Shown here piece by piece: positions 51,595-62,904 of a stretch of DNA of 64,000 nt (positions within the stretch are counted from its first letter, which is position 1; each line of letters opens with the position of its first letter). Made by a program: the position numbers and the translations under genes. Below the pieces are notes generated by a model, which was not told the origin of the DNA, made no database searches, and saw only the letters and a list, made by a program, of their open reading frames with translations. The stretch lies in the NCBI GenBank assembly GCA_949825025.1, contig OX463778.1, forward strand, positions 50,988,829 through 51,052,828, read 5' to 3'. The DNA comes from Siphlonurus alternatus. Its lineage: Eukaryota; Arthropoda; Insecta; Ephemeroptera; Siphlonuridae.

Positions 51595-53506
51595 GGCGAA
51601 AAGGTTTAAATCTCCAAAATAATTTACCTCCATCATTAAAAATCATGATTTCACAATTAAATTACATCTTTACTTTGCATACTACTTAGTTATATATATA
51701 TATATTATTAAGATACGTTCGATAAGCCAATGATAAAGAAAACACCTTTGGTACTTAAGTTATAAATTGAATAGACATTAAAGTCGAGTTCATTAGTCAA
51801 TTATCTTAATATCATTTGCTTGGTCATGTGATAATGATTATATATAATTATCATTACCTGCTTAATTAATTTATATAATTGTTAGCTTATACTGTTGAAA
51901 CCAACGAGTATTTTGCATCATGAAATTATATTAGAAAAATAAAATGTTCTCTCCTTTCTAAATATCAGACTTTTGAATGAATAGAAAAATAATTCCATTG
52001 AGCATTCACTCTACAATTTGACGTCATTTAAAATAATTAAAGATATTTTTTTATCTGAAACAATTAAGTTATGATCGACCCTGAGACACATACAACTTTT
52101 ATAATGTAGTGACGTACTTTTTAGAGATTACTGCTTATACTTGCAGTGCGTATATATTCATGACTTAATTTACGCTTAATCACTGAAATGTCATGTCTAT
52201 TACGTAGAAAATCCCTGTAAGAATCGTAAAACAACTCCCATTGATAGAACAACTCGGTCTTGTTACCTCCACATATTTTTAATTAATTAATTTGATAAAT
52301 TTTTCATTCAATGAATGTCAATTCAAGTTATATCAAGACTTAACTGTTAATACACTAATACCTTTTTTATTTAGCTGTCAATATAATTTATGAATAATAA
52401 TAATATCTTTAATTGAAATTATATATAAAAATGAAATTCAACCTTCAAACATGCATATTTGAAGTAATTTTTTATCATTATTATCTGCCATAATTAACTG
52501 GTTGATATCTTGCTCAACTTAAGCCAAACTGCCGTCAATAGCGCATTGAATTATTACTCACAGTTAGATAAGGTTGTGACGAATTTATGAAAATGACTCA
52601 CGCGGAAAAGCGCGAAGAAAAATGCGAGCGTTATGTCACGTGAGGTGTGACACAGACGTAATTATCAACGAGTTTCAGATTGTAAACAATAATATGTTAC
52701 AGTATTTTACACTTTAATGATGCTTTAGTTTTGCGTATTTTAAGTGTAATACAGTTACTACATTATTTATTTGAAATAGAATTTTTATTTTAATATTTTT
52801 TGAATATCATTTTATTTATTTATCATATTTATTCACAAATGGTTAATTTTGTTTTTTAATTTATTTATTTCATCCAAGTTATAAAAAGAGAAATATTATA
52901 TATACACAGTAAAAAGGATGAGGATATCCAGCAAAACACCAGAGACATTATTTCACTGTTGTGGCTGATACCCTCAAATATAGTAGTAGTCCCATTGGCA
53001 AGAATAAATAAATCATACAAACAAATCCACAGTTAAATACATGAAAAATTATATTTGAAAATTATCAATGACAAAAATAAAATGCTAATTAAAAAAATAA
53101 AAATTATAGTAATATAAATAATATAAGTTCTGATATCGATACCTTTACTTAAATATTATTGGTTTTAGTATCTATAGAGTGCATTGTATTTATTGACATT
53201 CATATAAATCATAACCAATTCTAGGAGTATCATATTATATTATAAAGAAATATAATTAAATAATATAATAAAAATAAGAAATTTATGCTTTGGATCATAT
53301 TGCAGACGCATTTATTTTGATCTGATGTCCTCGTAGGCCTATTACAGAGGTAAAGCTTGTGGCTCCTGCAGCCTGCTTCAAGATAAGGTTATCACAGAGA
53401 AGATAGGAAGGCTCGCCCACCAGCCTGCCCGTTCTCGGAACCGTGAGCAGCTTTCTGCGAACTCGATTTTGTGACTCACAGCACGACGGTTGCACGCCGG
53501 GACCTG

Positions 53507-53529
53507 ATGCCCGACCTCAGCAGTAACAG
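53507..53529 (+). CDS. Unrecognised gene, putative first coding exon
   Basis: A short start exon: ATG CCC GAC CTC AGC AGT AAC AG, then donor GTCAGT (phase 2). The next acceptor at 55166 is phase 2, and the joint codon AG+T (Ser) gives MPDLSSNSDLMLQRVG. The exon sits at the end of a GC-rich stretch (about 53330-53530) that would hold the 5' UTR; an in-frame TGA lies upstream. The context around the ATG is only moderate. If this exon is wrong, the start is probably the ATG at 55230, which has a strong AACAAAATGG context. Confidence 0.45.
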
Positions 53530-54475
53530 GTCAGTGCCCTTCAGTCCGTCAATAGAACGTCCCAAAAGACAAACGTTTATAGATTGTAACGACAAGAAGG
53601 AAGTATAGATATTTTATAACGATTACTGCATGGAAATAAATTAAGAGTTCTCATTTTTTTTATCAATATTTTGTAACTATTGGGGCTTCAATTTGATGTA
53701 GTATAAAGATATAAAATGAACTGTGAATAAAATGATAATTATGCAGAGTAAGTTAATTGAAGTAATTCAACAACAATTGTGCTTCAAATATAATCAAGAA
53801 GAATACAAACAGTCACTGTATAAATATTTATATATAAAAAAAAATACATTCATTCCCACTTCTATTTTTTTTTTACGACTCCTCATTTTTTTTTAATGTA
53901 ATATAAATTGTGCTATCGACTTTGATGAATAATTATAAAAAAAAAATGCTCAGAAATGTACAATCGTTGCCTTGAAAATTTCCCTATACCCTGTTACCCC
54001 TACCCACCTTAAACTTCAACTTTGTATGATTTACTGATACTGCAGCTCTAAAAGAGACGAGACAAAAGAGTCTCAATTTGGAAGGAGGTATGAAGAGCCC
54101 TCACAAAATCGTTCCAGTTTATCACCATGCACACTTCCATGGATAACGCCCACAAAACGAGCAAGGCAGAGTCCCGAGGTGTTGCTCATGAAAATTTTTT
54201 AGCTTGATAATTTAACTATAGCTTAAAAAAATATTTTATAAAGTAAAAATTGATAAGTAAACTTTATTATAGCAGACTTTATATTTGTTATCTCTGTACT
54301 TAAACGTAACATGTATCTCAAAATTTGCATCACTCCTATATTAAAATATTTCACATGATGCCATGCATCGACATGAAATTATTTTTGTATTTTAATTCTC
54401 TAGTTTCGATGAGTTTACTTAAATTTTGAAACGTTAATTGTGCTTTTTCAGTCATTTACCTTTATATTTATACAT

Positions 54476-54615
54476 ATCCCAGTAAACACAGGATCTCGGT
54501 CCAGTGTTTAGATTTTTGAGCCAGTACAGTGCCAACACTCTACAGTACTGCATGGTCCAAAACATTTTTGACACCCTGTGTTTACACCCTAGCTGTGTTT
54601 ACGTTTACTGGGATG
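54476..54615. mobile_element. Small fold-back element (ATCCCAGTAAACACAG)
   Basis: The left end ATCCCAGTAAACACAG pairs with the right end CTGTGTTTACGTTTACTGGGA. The interior has weaker symmetry (GTACAGTGCCAACACTCTAC). Confidence 0.65.
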
Positions 54616-55165
54616 TATATAAATTTGAATATTATATCACTATTTACGTTTCAAAGTATAAGCACGAATTTATGAGTTTCCTTCCCTACTCATCGGTATC
54701 CTGTTTGCTTCAAATGCTAACAACAATCGTGATAAAAGCTTATAGAGACTATCAAAGACCTCCATGTCTTATGCATGATGGATTGAAAATTGACTAAAAT
54801 TTCAAAATGTTCCACGTATCGATTGCCATGTGTTGCACCTCAGTGACGCTATAATATCAGCCCGGGAAACATGGAACCTTCAGAAATTTCTGGACGTAAG
54901 ACACTGACATATTCGCTGATTGTATGTGCAGTAGGAAGAAACATGAATATATCTAGAAGGAACAGGAAAGAATATTAATAACAGGAAGAGTGAATTTCTT
55001 AGGAAAAAAAAAAAAAAAAAAAGAGTAATTTTAAAATTATATTTTGTTTGTATATCTAGTACTGTCTCCATGAAATGATTTTAATATAAATTGTTTATAA
55101 ATTAACTTTGTATAATAAATAATAATTACATGATTATAATTTATTATGAAATATTGTGGTTACAG

Positions 55166-55538
55166 TGATTTGATGTTGCAGCGTGTGGGTAGTATTGCTG
55201 CGAATAAAGGAAGGAGCTACATAAACAAAATGGGACCATGCAGAACCAATGAGGAGCCAAGTGTTGTGAACGAACATCCCGGAAGCTGCGGTGTATCCCT
55301 TGCCGCTAGGATTCACGTCCGCTCTTTGCGAGATATCGCTCGCAGCAGGGGTCAAAGTGTCGGCTACTACCACCATCACAACTCGCCGCTGTCGTCGCTG
55401 CAGCAAACGAAGCAGCCAACAGTGATCATCGTCAACACACCCACCGAACACAGGACCCTGGTGTGTACCTCGCTCAGTAAAGACATCCAAGTGAAACTAC
55501 ATCAATTAGAAGAACTCTCTAACAGCCTTGCAAATAAT
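55166..55538 (+). CDS. Unrecognised gene, exon 2
   Basis: A 373-nt exon with acceptor GTGGTTACAG (phase 2) and donor AAT|GTAAGT (phase 0). An alternative acceptor at TTGCAG (exon start 55182) is phase 0. It encodes about 124 residues including LAARIHVRSLRDIARSRG, a His-rich YYHHHNSPLSS, a hydrophobic QPTVIIVNTPTEHRTLVC, and a likely amphipathic helix DIQVKLHQLEELSNSLANN. The composition is much more GC-rich and coding-like than the flanks. I do not recognise the family and see no signal peptide or catalytic motif. The minus-strand open frame over the same bases is a shadow. Confidence 0.72.
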
Positions 55539-55699
55539 GTAAGTTGGATTAAATATAGTCTCTTTTTAATTTGAAATTATTGCTTATTGATAATAAATTA
55601 CATTTTGTATGCACGCATATATATTTAAGTGCATTTGCATGGTCATTAAAAAATATCATGATCGCCCTAACAAAAAATTGTTATTTGCAATGGATGTAC

Positions 55700-56091
55700 T
55701 AATAGACAATAATGGTTGCATTTTTTTATTTCATAATTAGAAAATATACATTAAATTAAGCTTTTCTGAATTTTTTCAGATTTTTTGGAGTGCGGGAACT
55801 AATTTTAAAAAAATATTTAAAATGTCTGAATTTGGGTGGTACACCTGATGGGACAACCGTGACGTCATCGACAGCCAATCACAGCAGCCGTGACATCATC
55901 AACAGCCAATCACAGCACGACAAATGACGTCACGGTTGTCCCATCAGGTGTACCACCCAAATTCAGGTATTTTAAATATTTTTTTAAAATTAGTTCCCGC
56001 ACTCCAAAAAATCCGAAAAAATTCAGAAAAGCATAATTTTAGGTATATTTTCTAAATACGAAATAAAAAAATGCAACCATTATTGTTTATT
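55700..56091. mobile_element. C-type fold-back MITE in the intron between exons 2 and 3
   Basis: The ends are GACAATAATGGTTGCATTTT and its near reverse complement, so they differ from A and B. The arms share the core CTGAATTTTTTCAGATTTTT and GGAACTAATTTTAAA. The centre has CRE-like and CCAAT sites in a tandem duplication. Confidence 0.8.
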
Positions 56092-56257
56092 GTAAGTAGA
56101 TTCTAAATTTCTAAATCTCTGACTTTTTTTTTTAATTTTTTAATTTTTTAAAATTTTTGCAAACCAAAAAGTAAAAAAAAAAAAAAAATACAATTGTTAT
56201 TATAAAATTCATTTATTTTTCTTTACTAAATAAATGACGTGACACGTTTTTCTGCAG

Positions 56258-56461
56258 AGTGAGCCACACGAGGCGTCTCGTCGTCGTCAGCTGCTCGCGG
56301 GAGGCTCAGTTCTAATGGAGCGCGAGGAGGGGGGCGGGGCCACGTCGCCCGAGCTGGACGAGGGCACAGCCGAGGAGCTCGAGTTTTGTGAGCTCGAGGA
56401 GCACGTTTGGCTACTCATGTGGCTCGTGCTGGGGCCGCAGAGACTGCAGCACCTCAGCATA
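56258..56461 (+). CDS. Unrecognised gene, exon 3
   Basis: A 204-nt exon (68 codons), phase 0 on both sides: acceptor TTTTTCTGCAG and donor ATA|GTGAGT. It continues exon 2 in frame as SEPHEASRRRQLLAGGSVLM, then an acidic, Gly-rich part (EREEGGGATSPELDEG), then ELEEHVWLLMWLVLGPQRLQ and HLSI. The last part is hydrophobic and Trp-containing; it could be a buried helix or a short membrane segment, but it is too short to decide. The 200 residues visible so far match nothing I know. The gene continues to the right of 56462, where I could not place a further exon with confidence. Confidence 0.72.
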
Positions 56462-56621
56462 GTGAGTACACCCATCCTTATATGATGAACTGAACCACGA
56501 TATATATATCATTTTTGCCTTGAGGCTTGAGGGTGGTTATCATGTAGGTAGGAATGAATTATTTAGACGATTTTCACAAAGACTCTTAGTTGAGGAGAAA
56601 ACTAGCATAAAATTCCCCAAT

Positions 56622-56942
56622 AATAGAGTATTGTCCTCATTTTTTTTTATTGCAGAAATGGATAGAGGGTGCAAAGTTATGCTACCCTGATTTTTTTCAG
56701 ATTTTTTAGAGCCCGGGAACTATTTTTAAAAAATTATTGAAAGTCCTTTTTGTGACGTCACGAGACGCCGCTCCTTAAGAAAAAGATAGGACTTGCCGCC
56801 GCGTGACGTCACAAAAAGGACTTTCAATAATTTTTTAAAAATAGTTCCTGGTCTCTAAAAAATCTGAAAAAAATCAGGGTAACATAACTTTGTACGCTCT
56901 ATCCATTTCTGCAATAAAAAAAATTGAGGACAATACTCCATT
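56622..56942. mobile_element. A-type fold-back MITE, copy 4
   Basis: Almost identical to the copy at 47292, including both GTGACGTCAC palindromes and the same orientation of the centre. It lies 160 bases after the exon 3 donor of the plus-strand gene. Confidence 0.85.
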
Positions 56943-57792
56943 AATCAAGCAATAATGTACCCCGAGGATTAGATTGTCGATACCTGCTTGTGATATCAAA
57001 CTGGTCTAAATTATGTTATCAGAATAGCATTTTATTTAGCTGTTTTATTGCTGCCATCTGTCCCAACCAAAATTCTTCTCATTACAGCCATCAGGAAGTT
57101 TCTGTTACCATGTTTTCCAATAGCAGTAACTTTACGCTGAAATAATTAAAAAATCGTTATCATTTTATATATCAGTCAGTATTTTTGTTTTAATCTAGTG
57201 TAATTTAAAAAAAAAAGAAAAAAGTTATGTCTCTTAGTAATTTATCATTAGGTCGGGGGGTCAAATTCAAATTTTTCTTGCAGTTTGCTGTTTTTTATAC
57301 CCTTGAATCTGAATAAACTTTGAACTTTTTGATCTTACGGATCGAGGTCTTGATAATTACCAAACATTTAAATATATTCTATGGCTCGTCTGGTTTTGCC
57401 GTGGAGATTATGTGTGGTCGCTTACTTGGTTAATATCCCGTCGGATGTTATTAGCCAGTGATAATTAACCAGGAAGCTTCTTTATAATTACTTCATCAAC
57501 GTTTTACATTTGAAATAGTTATGAGCACTGCAATTTAGAACATCTAGTATAATATATACTTTAATGGATAATTATATAATATATATTTAATTTATGCATG
57601 ATCAATATTGACAATATCATGTTCTATATATAATAGTATCATGTTTAATATAAGTTTTTACTTTTTACTTCCAATTTCCCGAATTGTTTTACATGACTAT
57701 GTATAATATGTTAAAATCACATAGGACTAATAATAATAAGGACTAATACATGTATATATAATTGTTGATCTTATATATACACTCTCGCAACG

Positions 57793-57941
57793 AAGTGTTT
57801 CAAAATGAAACACATAATGTGTCTCACGGGATGCCCCCTTATTTGAAACACATGGAAGTGTTTCAGATAATCGAAACACTTAAAGTGTTTTGAATTGAAA
57901 CACTTTTCGTGTTTCAAATCGAAACACTTTACGTGTTTCGA
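57793..57941. repeat. Array of GAAACAC / GTGTTTC dyads
   Basis: Five imperfect palindromes, each GAAACAC(N4-9)GTGTTTC or its flip, follow one another with AT-rich spacers of 4-9 bases. One longer interval (GGATGCCCCC) interrupts the array. Confidence 0.7.
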
Positions 57942-57943
57942 AG

Positions 57944-58037
57944 CAGGCGCGGACGCGGATCCAGGGGGGGGGGGGGGCTGGGAAAGCTGCAGCCCCCCCC
58001 CCCCCTCCCCGAAATTTTTTGCCTGGTTCCGCGCCTG
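57944..58037. mobile_element. Short CAGGCGCGGA fold-back with G and C runs
   Basis: CAGGCGCGGACGCGGATCCA plus a run of about 14 G is mirrored by a run of about 12 C and GGTTCCGCGCCTG. The mirror is imperfect and the loop is GCTGGGAAAGCTGCAG. Similar GC-rich termini occur in MITEs of several insects, as I recall. Confidence 0.65.
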
Positions 58038-58310
58038 TAATTTTTAGAGGGAAATATTATGAATTAACGCACTGAAATTCATATTTAATTGTTGCTAATT
58101 AATCACTTTATTTCATACAAAACATTAAATTATGTTGCAGTATATTATTTAATAAAAGTAATTAATATTGTTGTATTGACATAAATGGTTACATAATATT
58201 GAATTTTTAAACAATTACAATGCAAATATATGAAAAGTGTCAATTTTTATACATTCATAATAACATAATAATAATATCAAGTTATTGTCATTAATGGCGA
58301 CACACTATAT

Positions 58311-58824
58311 TATATTTTATTGCACTTTTTGGACTTTTACCTTTGCCGGTGTTTGATGTAATCCTTCTGTATGTAGTATGTTGCGATAGTCACTTAGTGT
58401 TCGTGCACGTCACTAACACTTGCATGTACTACACATATAACTACATTTCGAGAATCAACTGCTCTCTTCCTAAGGTGATCTGAGACCATGCAAATTAAAT
58501 TCATCTCCCGCCCCACCCCTCTCCCCGCCGCCTCCTCCTTCCTCATTCCCTCTCCTCCTACACACACCATCCACAAAAAGCATCTTATTTCTCCCTCCTC
58601 CCTCCCCTTCTCAAAGTCTAGGTATTCTCAGGTACACATACTTGGTCTCAGATCACCTGAGGAAGAGAGCGGTAGATTCTCGAAAGGTAGAGTGATATGT
58701 GTAGTACATGCAAGTGTTAGTGACGTGCATGAACATAGTAAGTGATCATCGCAACATACTACACACAGAAGGATTACATCGAACACCGGCAAAGGTAAAG
58801 GTCCGAAAAGTGAAATAAAATTCA
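58311..58824. mobile_element. Fold-back element of about 510 bp with a CT-rich centre
   Basis: Arms of about 180 bases (58311-58495 and 58640-58824) pair with scattered mismatches, for example CACTTGCATGTACTACACAT and its complement, and CTTTGCCGGTGTTTGATGTA and its complement. The 150-base centre is strongly C/T-rich. Open frames across it are artefacts of the repeat. Confidence 0.8.
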
Positions 58825-59585
58825 GTATATGAATATCCTTAGCACGAAAAAGTTATTTACACTATATTATTATACTAATGCTTGTTCTTATATCAGATCT
58901 TTTATAATTGTACAAATGCATTTATAACAGGGGGCATACATGCCAAAATGTGTCAATTGCCTCAAAATACCAACCAACCAGCATTTATATCAAATATATC
59001 AACAGAATAAAAAATTATTACAAATATTAAACTGCTGAAAATGAAAAAGCTGCATGATATATACTGTATATATTTTTTAAATATATATCGTTTTATTAAT
59101 ATTATTTCAGTAGGCATTAATTATACTTAAAAACATGACCCAAATTCCAATTGTAGGCACTCAATGTAAGTTGTAAAATATGCCTTGGTAAAAATTTAAT
59201 AGAATTTGCTTACATAACTATGCATCTTCAGGCATAATAAAATAGTAAGAAATATTTTCAAAGCCAAGTTTTTTAGCTTATCAAGTAAAGAATTATTAAT
59301 TTACATAAAAATCATATTTTTTTGTTTAACAATCAATGAAGCTAGGAAAAAAGGACAAGCAGCATAAATATTCTGTTCATATGGAAGTAGTATTACCAGG
59401 AAGTGCCTTATCTTTCAAAGTTATTCAAAATGTATCTACACATCTCCTGTATTCATATTGTAAAAGAAGAAACATAAAAGTAAAGTGCAATGTAAAGAGT
59501 ATGACCAGTTGTTATAAAAAAAATACACTCATTACATTGCATCTATCAAAAATAATATTAAAGGAGAAGAAGCAAGAAATTTTTT

Positions 59586-59882
59586 AATGTCATCCAAGTC
59601 TCCTGAAACTGCAATCCGCTTTTTTCTACGACGTTCCGTTGCCAAGTTACAAAACTTACATATTTGAAGGTTATTGGAATCAGACCAGAGACGTCACCCG
59701 AAAAATCTCCACAGTAAGGGCCAACAATGAGTTGAGTAGAAAGGGAAGGAGGTGGATACAAATTTTTACTCCCTATCTCCTTCTCACTGGTCTGATTGCA
59801 ATAATCGTCACATTTGGAACTTGGCGAAATAATGTTTTAGAGAACAACGGATTACAAATCCAGATTCAGGAGACTTGAATGA
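59586..59882. mobile_element. Degenerate fold-back element (AAGTCTCCTGAAACTGCAAT)
   Basis: AAGTCTCCTGAAACTGCAAT and GTTGCCAAGTTAC on the left have diverged partners ATTCAGGAGACTT and GGAACTTGGCGAAAT on the right. Confidence 0.5.
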
Positions 59883-60080
59883 CCTTAAATAATTTCTTGC
59901 ACCTACCCCTTTAAGCAATGCCTCTACTTGCAACTATTGGTACTGTCATGTAATAATCAATTTAGAATGAAAAAGAAATCTCAACCACCAATGTTTAATG
60001 CAAGTATAGGAGTACGAGAATTTGAAATATATAGAAGCAAAAAAAAAAAAAAAAAAACATAAAAGATTTAAATATACTAT

Positions 60081-60402
60081 AATGGAGTATCGACCTCAAT
60101 TTTTTTTATGGCAGAAATGGATTGAGCGTGCAAAGTTATGCTACCCTGCTTTTTCAGATTTTTTAGAGCACGGGAACTATTTTTTAAAAAATATTGAAGG
60201 TCTTTTTTGTGACGTCACGCAGCGGCAAGTCCTTTCTTTTTCTTAAGGAGCGGCGCCTCGTGACGTCACAAAAAAACTTTCAATAATTTTTTAAAAATAG
60301 TTCCCAAGCTCTAAAAAATCAGAAAAAAAAATCAGGGTAGCATAACTTTGCACCCTTTATCCATTTCTGCGAAAAAAAAAATTTGAGATCGATGCTCCAT
60401 TT
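60081..60402. mobile_element. A-type fold-back MITE, copy 5
   Basis: The ends read TGGAGTATCGACCTCAA and GATCGATGCTCCAT. The centre is that of copies 2 and 4 in reverse orientation, again with two TGACGTCAC sites. Confidence 0.85.
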
Positions 60403-61202
60403 TATCAACGTTATCAGTATTTTAATGTTTCTTCAACAAAAAGCCTGAATTTAAAAAAGAGGCACAAATTACATAAATATTCAGCACTTTTTTGTGACAA
60501 AATCAAACATTTGTGCCTTTTCACCTTGGTAATTATAAACTGATTTTATTTACAAATAATAATTGTGACCATCAAAACATACAACAGTCAGAATGTGTGT
60601 TTATACACTTAAAGAAATTAAATTTTAAAAAAATTAGATTAAAAGTATCAAATAATTAAAAAAAAAAATGCATTGGCATTGTGAAAATTGATATCATGCA
60701 TTACATACATAACATGAAGCTACATCCCGTTTCGGAAAAGCCAGTTGGTAAAAACCTCCACTATTCATATTATATGTATATATTTATTAAAATGCAAGGT
60801 GGGTAACTCTGGCAAAACCTCCTCTAATGCAGAGTATATCAATCGCTTCTTGAAGGATGGATTATCACGAAGGGTTGACAGAAGTGGGCCGCAGCAACCT
60901 CCATCTATAACAATAATTATTGACATGAGGAAATTTTAAGACATACAAAAATAATTCATTAATTCATAACATGACGTCATATTTTTTGCGAGGTAAGCCA
61001 GTTGCATTATCGATGTTCAAGGCAATTGTTATTTGCTTTTTTGTAACATGTAATTTTAAGTATTGAGGCTTATACTAGACCCCATGTACTTGGAACATGT
61101 TAATAACGGCTTGTACTGCCACTCATACTTTGAAATTAATTTAGCCGCTGACCCACAAAGAAAATGTACTCATTCCCTTAAGCCAGGATTCCTGCTGCAG
61201 GA

Positions 61203-61521
61203 ATGAAAAAATTTAATTGCAGAAATGAATAGAGGGTACCAAATTTTGCTACTCTGAATTTTTTCAGGTCTTTTTGAGACCCAGAACTATTTTTAAATAA
61301 TCATTGAAAGTCCTGTGATTTTAGTTGGCACCCCTGAACCCTTAATAAAAAGGATAGAGACTGGCCGCCTATTGACGCCTCCAGGGGGCGTGACCGCACT
61401 TTCAATAATTATTTAAAAATTGTTCTGGGTTTCAAAAAAATCTGAAAAAATTCAGAGTAGCATAATTTGGTACCCTCTTTTCATTTCTGCAATAAAAATT
61501 TTTCATGTATGTTGTCCATTA
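61203..61521. mobile_element. B-type fold-back MITE, copy 3
   Basis: The right end TTTCATGTATGTTGTCCATT is intact; the left terminal bases are lost. The GC-rich centre is in reverse orientation relative to 42477, as expected for insertion the other way round. Confidence 0.8.
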
Positions 61522-61702
61522 CAGTAATAACTTGTTATTACGTCAAATCAAGGGATCCAGGAAATTGGGTTTACCTTATATCGAGTACTATCAAATTTTT
61601 CTTATATTTCTGCAATACTTATTATTTTTTACGGGACCTTTACTCCCTTACTCAATAGCGAGTTTTTACCTTATAGCAAGTTACGTAATAACAAGTTTTT
61701 AC

Positions 61703-61815
61703 TCTATTTAAAAATAGTTCCGGGACTCAAAAGAATCTGAATAAATTCGGAGTAGCATAATTTGGTACCCTCTATTCATTTCTGCAATAAAATTTTTTCA
61801 TGTATGTTGTCCATT
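61703..61815. mobile_element. B-type fold-back MITE, single-arm fragment
   Basis: Only the right arm is present, from TATTTAAAAATAGTTCC to the terminus GTATGTTGTCCATTAA. It lies 180 bases after copy 3. Confidence 0.7.
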
Positions 61816-61945
61816 AATTGTCTCAAAAGCTGGGTCAGCATTGCTTGCGTTCAATCACTAGGAGGTAATAATGCTGTGTCCTGATTACACTTTTTAATGT
61901 TACAGTAAATCACTAACGTTATGATAAAATTCTTGTATTGCATTT

Positions 61946-62341
61946 ATTTTTTTTTTTTTTTTACAAGGATACACCCCTAAGAGCTTACAGCTCGCGGCGG
62001 GGTACTGGGTAGGGATAAGGTAGGGAACGGATAGTGGCCACGGCCTGCATTCTTACGCGTCCCAGCATTCGCTGAGGTGATACTGAGGGAACCGTGGAAA
62101 ACCTCAGTCAGGACGGACACCTCTACTTTTTTTCAGTGGACCAAAGCAATGTCCAAAGCCTGGGGAACCAAACACAAGTGCATCACTGCACTGGGTGGAA
62201 AGCGAGATGAATTTACCCCAGGGAGGGAGCAGCGTATTTTTTACTTGAAACGGTCACCCATCCAAGTAATAACCACGCTCGACGTAGCCTGACTTCGGTG
62301 ATCTAACGAGAACCGGTCAATGCACTGCGCCACGCTCGACC
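61946..62341 (-). mobile_element. SINE with 5S rRNA-derived head, full-length copy
   Basis: On the minus strand, bases 62316-62251 read ACCGGTTCTCGTTAGATCAC, CGAAGTCAGGCTACGTCGAG, CGTGGTTATTACTTGGATGG and GTGACCG. This closely follows the part of animal 5S rRNA that contains the internal Pol III control region. The body then runs through CTGGGGTAAATTCATCTCGC, CCGTCCTGACTGAGGTTTTC and CGCCGCGAGCTGTAAGCTCT to a poly-A tail (T run at 61946-61962). This structure is that of a 5S-derived SINE (SINE3 type). No open frame is expected; a 71-codon plus-strand frame is incidental. Confidence 0.85.
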
Positions 62342-62904
62342 TCTTTATTTGTAACACAGATCCTGCTGAAGAAGCAAGACTCAATTGGGATTAGTAGAAA
62401 GATGGTACATAATTTAATTAAAATATATACAGTAGCTGGTTTTAATACAAAAAGCAAACCAGAACTGCTAAACCAGATCTCCTTTAAAATATTTTATTTT
62501 ATTGTTACTTCTTACTTTTGAAGTACAATAAAAGGATTTTTCACACATTATCTTTTTAAAAAAATTGATATTGCTGTAATGTTAATTAAAGAAAATAAAC
62601 ACTGAACTATTAATTCAATTTTTATAAAGAAGATTAAATAGAGAATTCTAAATAATAAAAAATGGTACAGTACCGGTAGGTGACAATCTTGTCATAACAG
62701 GTTCCCTAAATGACTATTTACATATTCTTAATAAGTTTCACATAATTTAATAATTTAAATGCTTCATTATTTGCAAGTAGAGATTGAGATAAGACAAAGC
62801 CAAATAACCATGACCACAAGATACAAGATTTTTAACTACTGTATTTTGCCATCATTTTTTTTTTTAATTATTTATTTATTTTCATTAGTTTATAAGTTTG
62901 GATT

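Larger units (their letters stand above)
38487..53300. other. Intergenic region between srp and the plus-strand gene
   Basis: About 14.8 kb of AT-rich DNA with no supportable coding exon. It contains fold-back elements at 42477, 44511, 45525, 47292, 49484 and 51320, a SINE fragment at 45907, and (AT)n tracts at 46136 and 50731. GC-rich islands at 39990-40160, 41560-41630, 43680-43860 and 44720-44890 could be regulatory; the last contains a TGATAA site. Confidence 0.55.

Noticed and set aside
55134..55490. 118-codon minus-strand gene
   Set aside because: It is opposite the plus-strand exon 2, which has matching splice sites; the minus frame has none.
60745..60939. Next exon of the plus-strand gene at 60.8 kb
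   Set aside because: The only reasonable acceptor (TAATGCAG at about 60831) gives a stop within seven codons in the phase 0 required by exon 3, and no donor follows.
61203..61521. Internal inversion of the centre of a B-type element relative to the copy at 42477 (and likewise A-type at 60081 against 56622)
   Set aside because: The elements have symmetrical ends, so insertion in the opposite direction gives the same picture without any inversion.
62077..62292. 71-codon plus-strand protein near 62.1 kb, and related frames at 45.8-46.06 kb
   Set aside because: They lie on the SINE body, and the similarity between them is that of the repeat.
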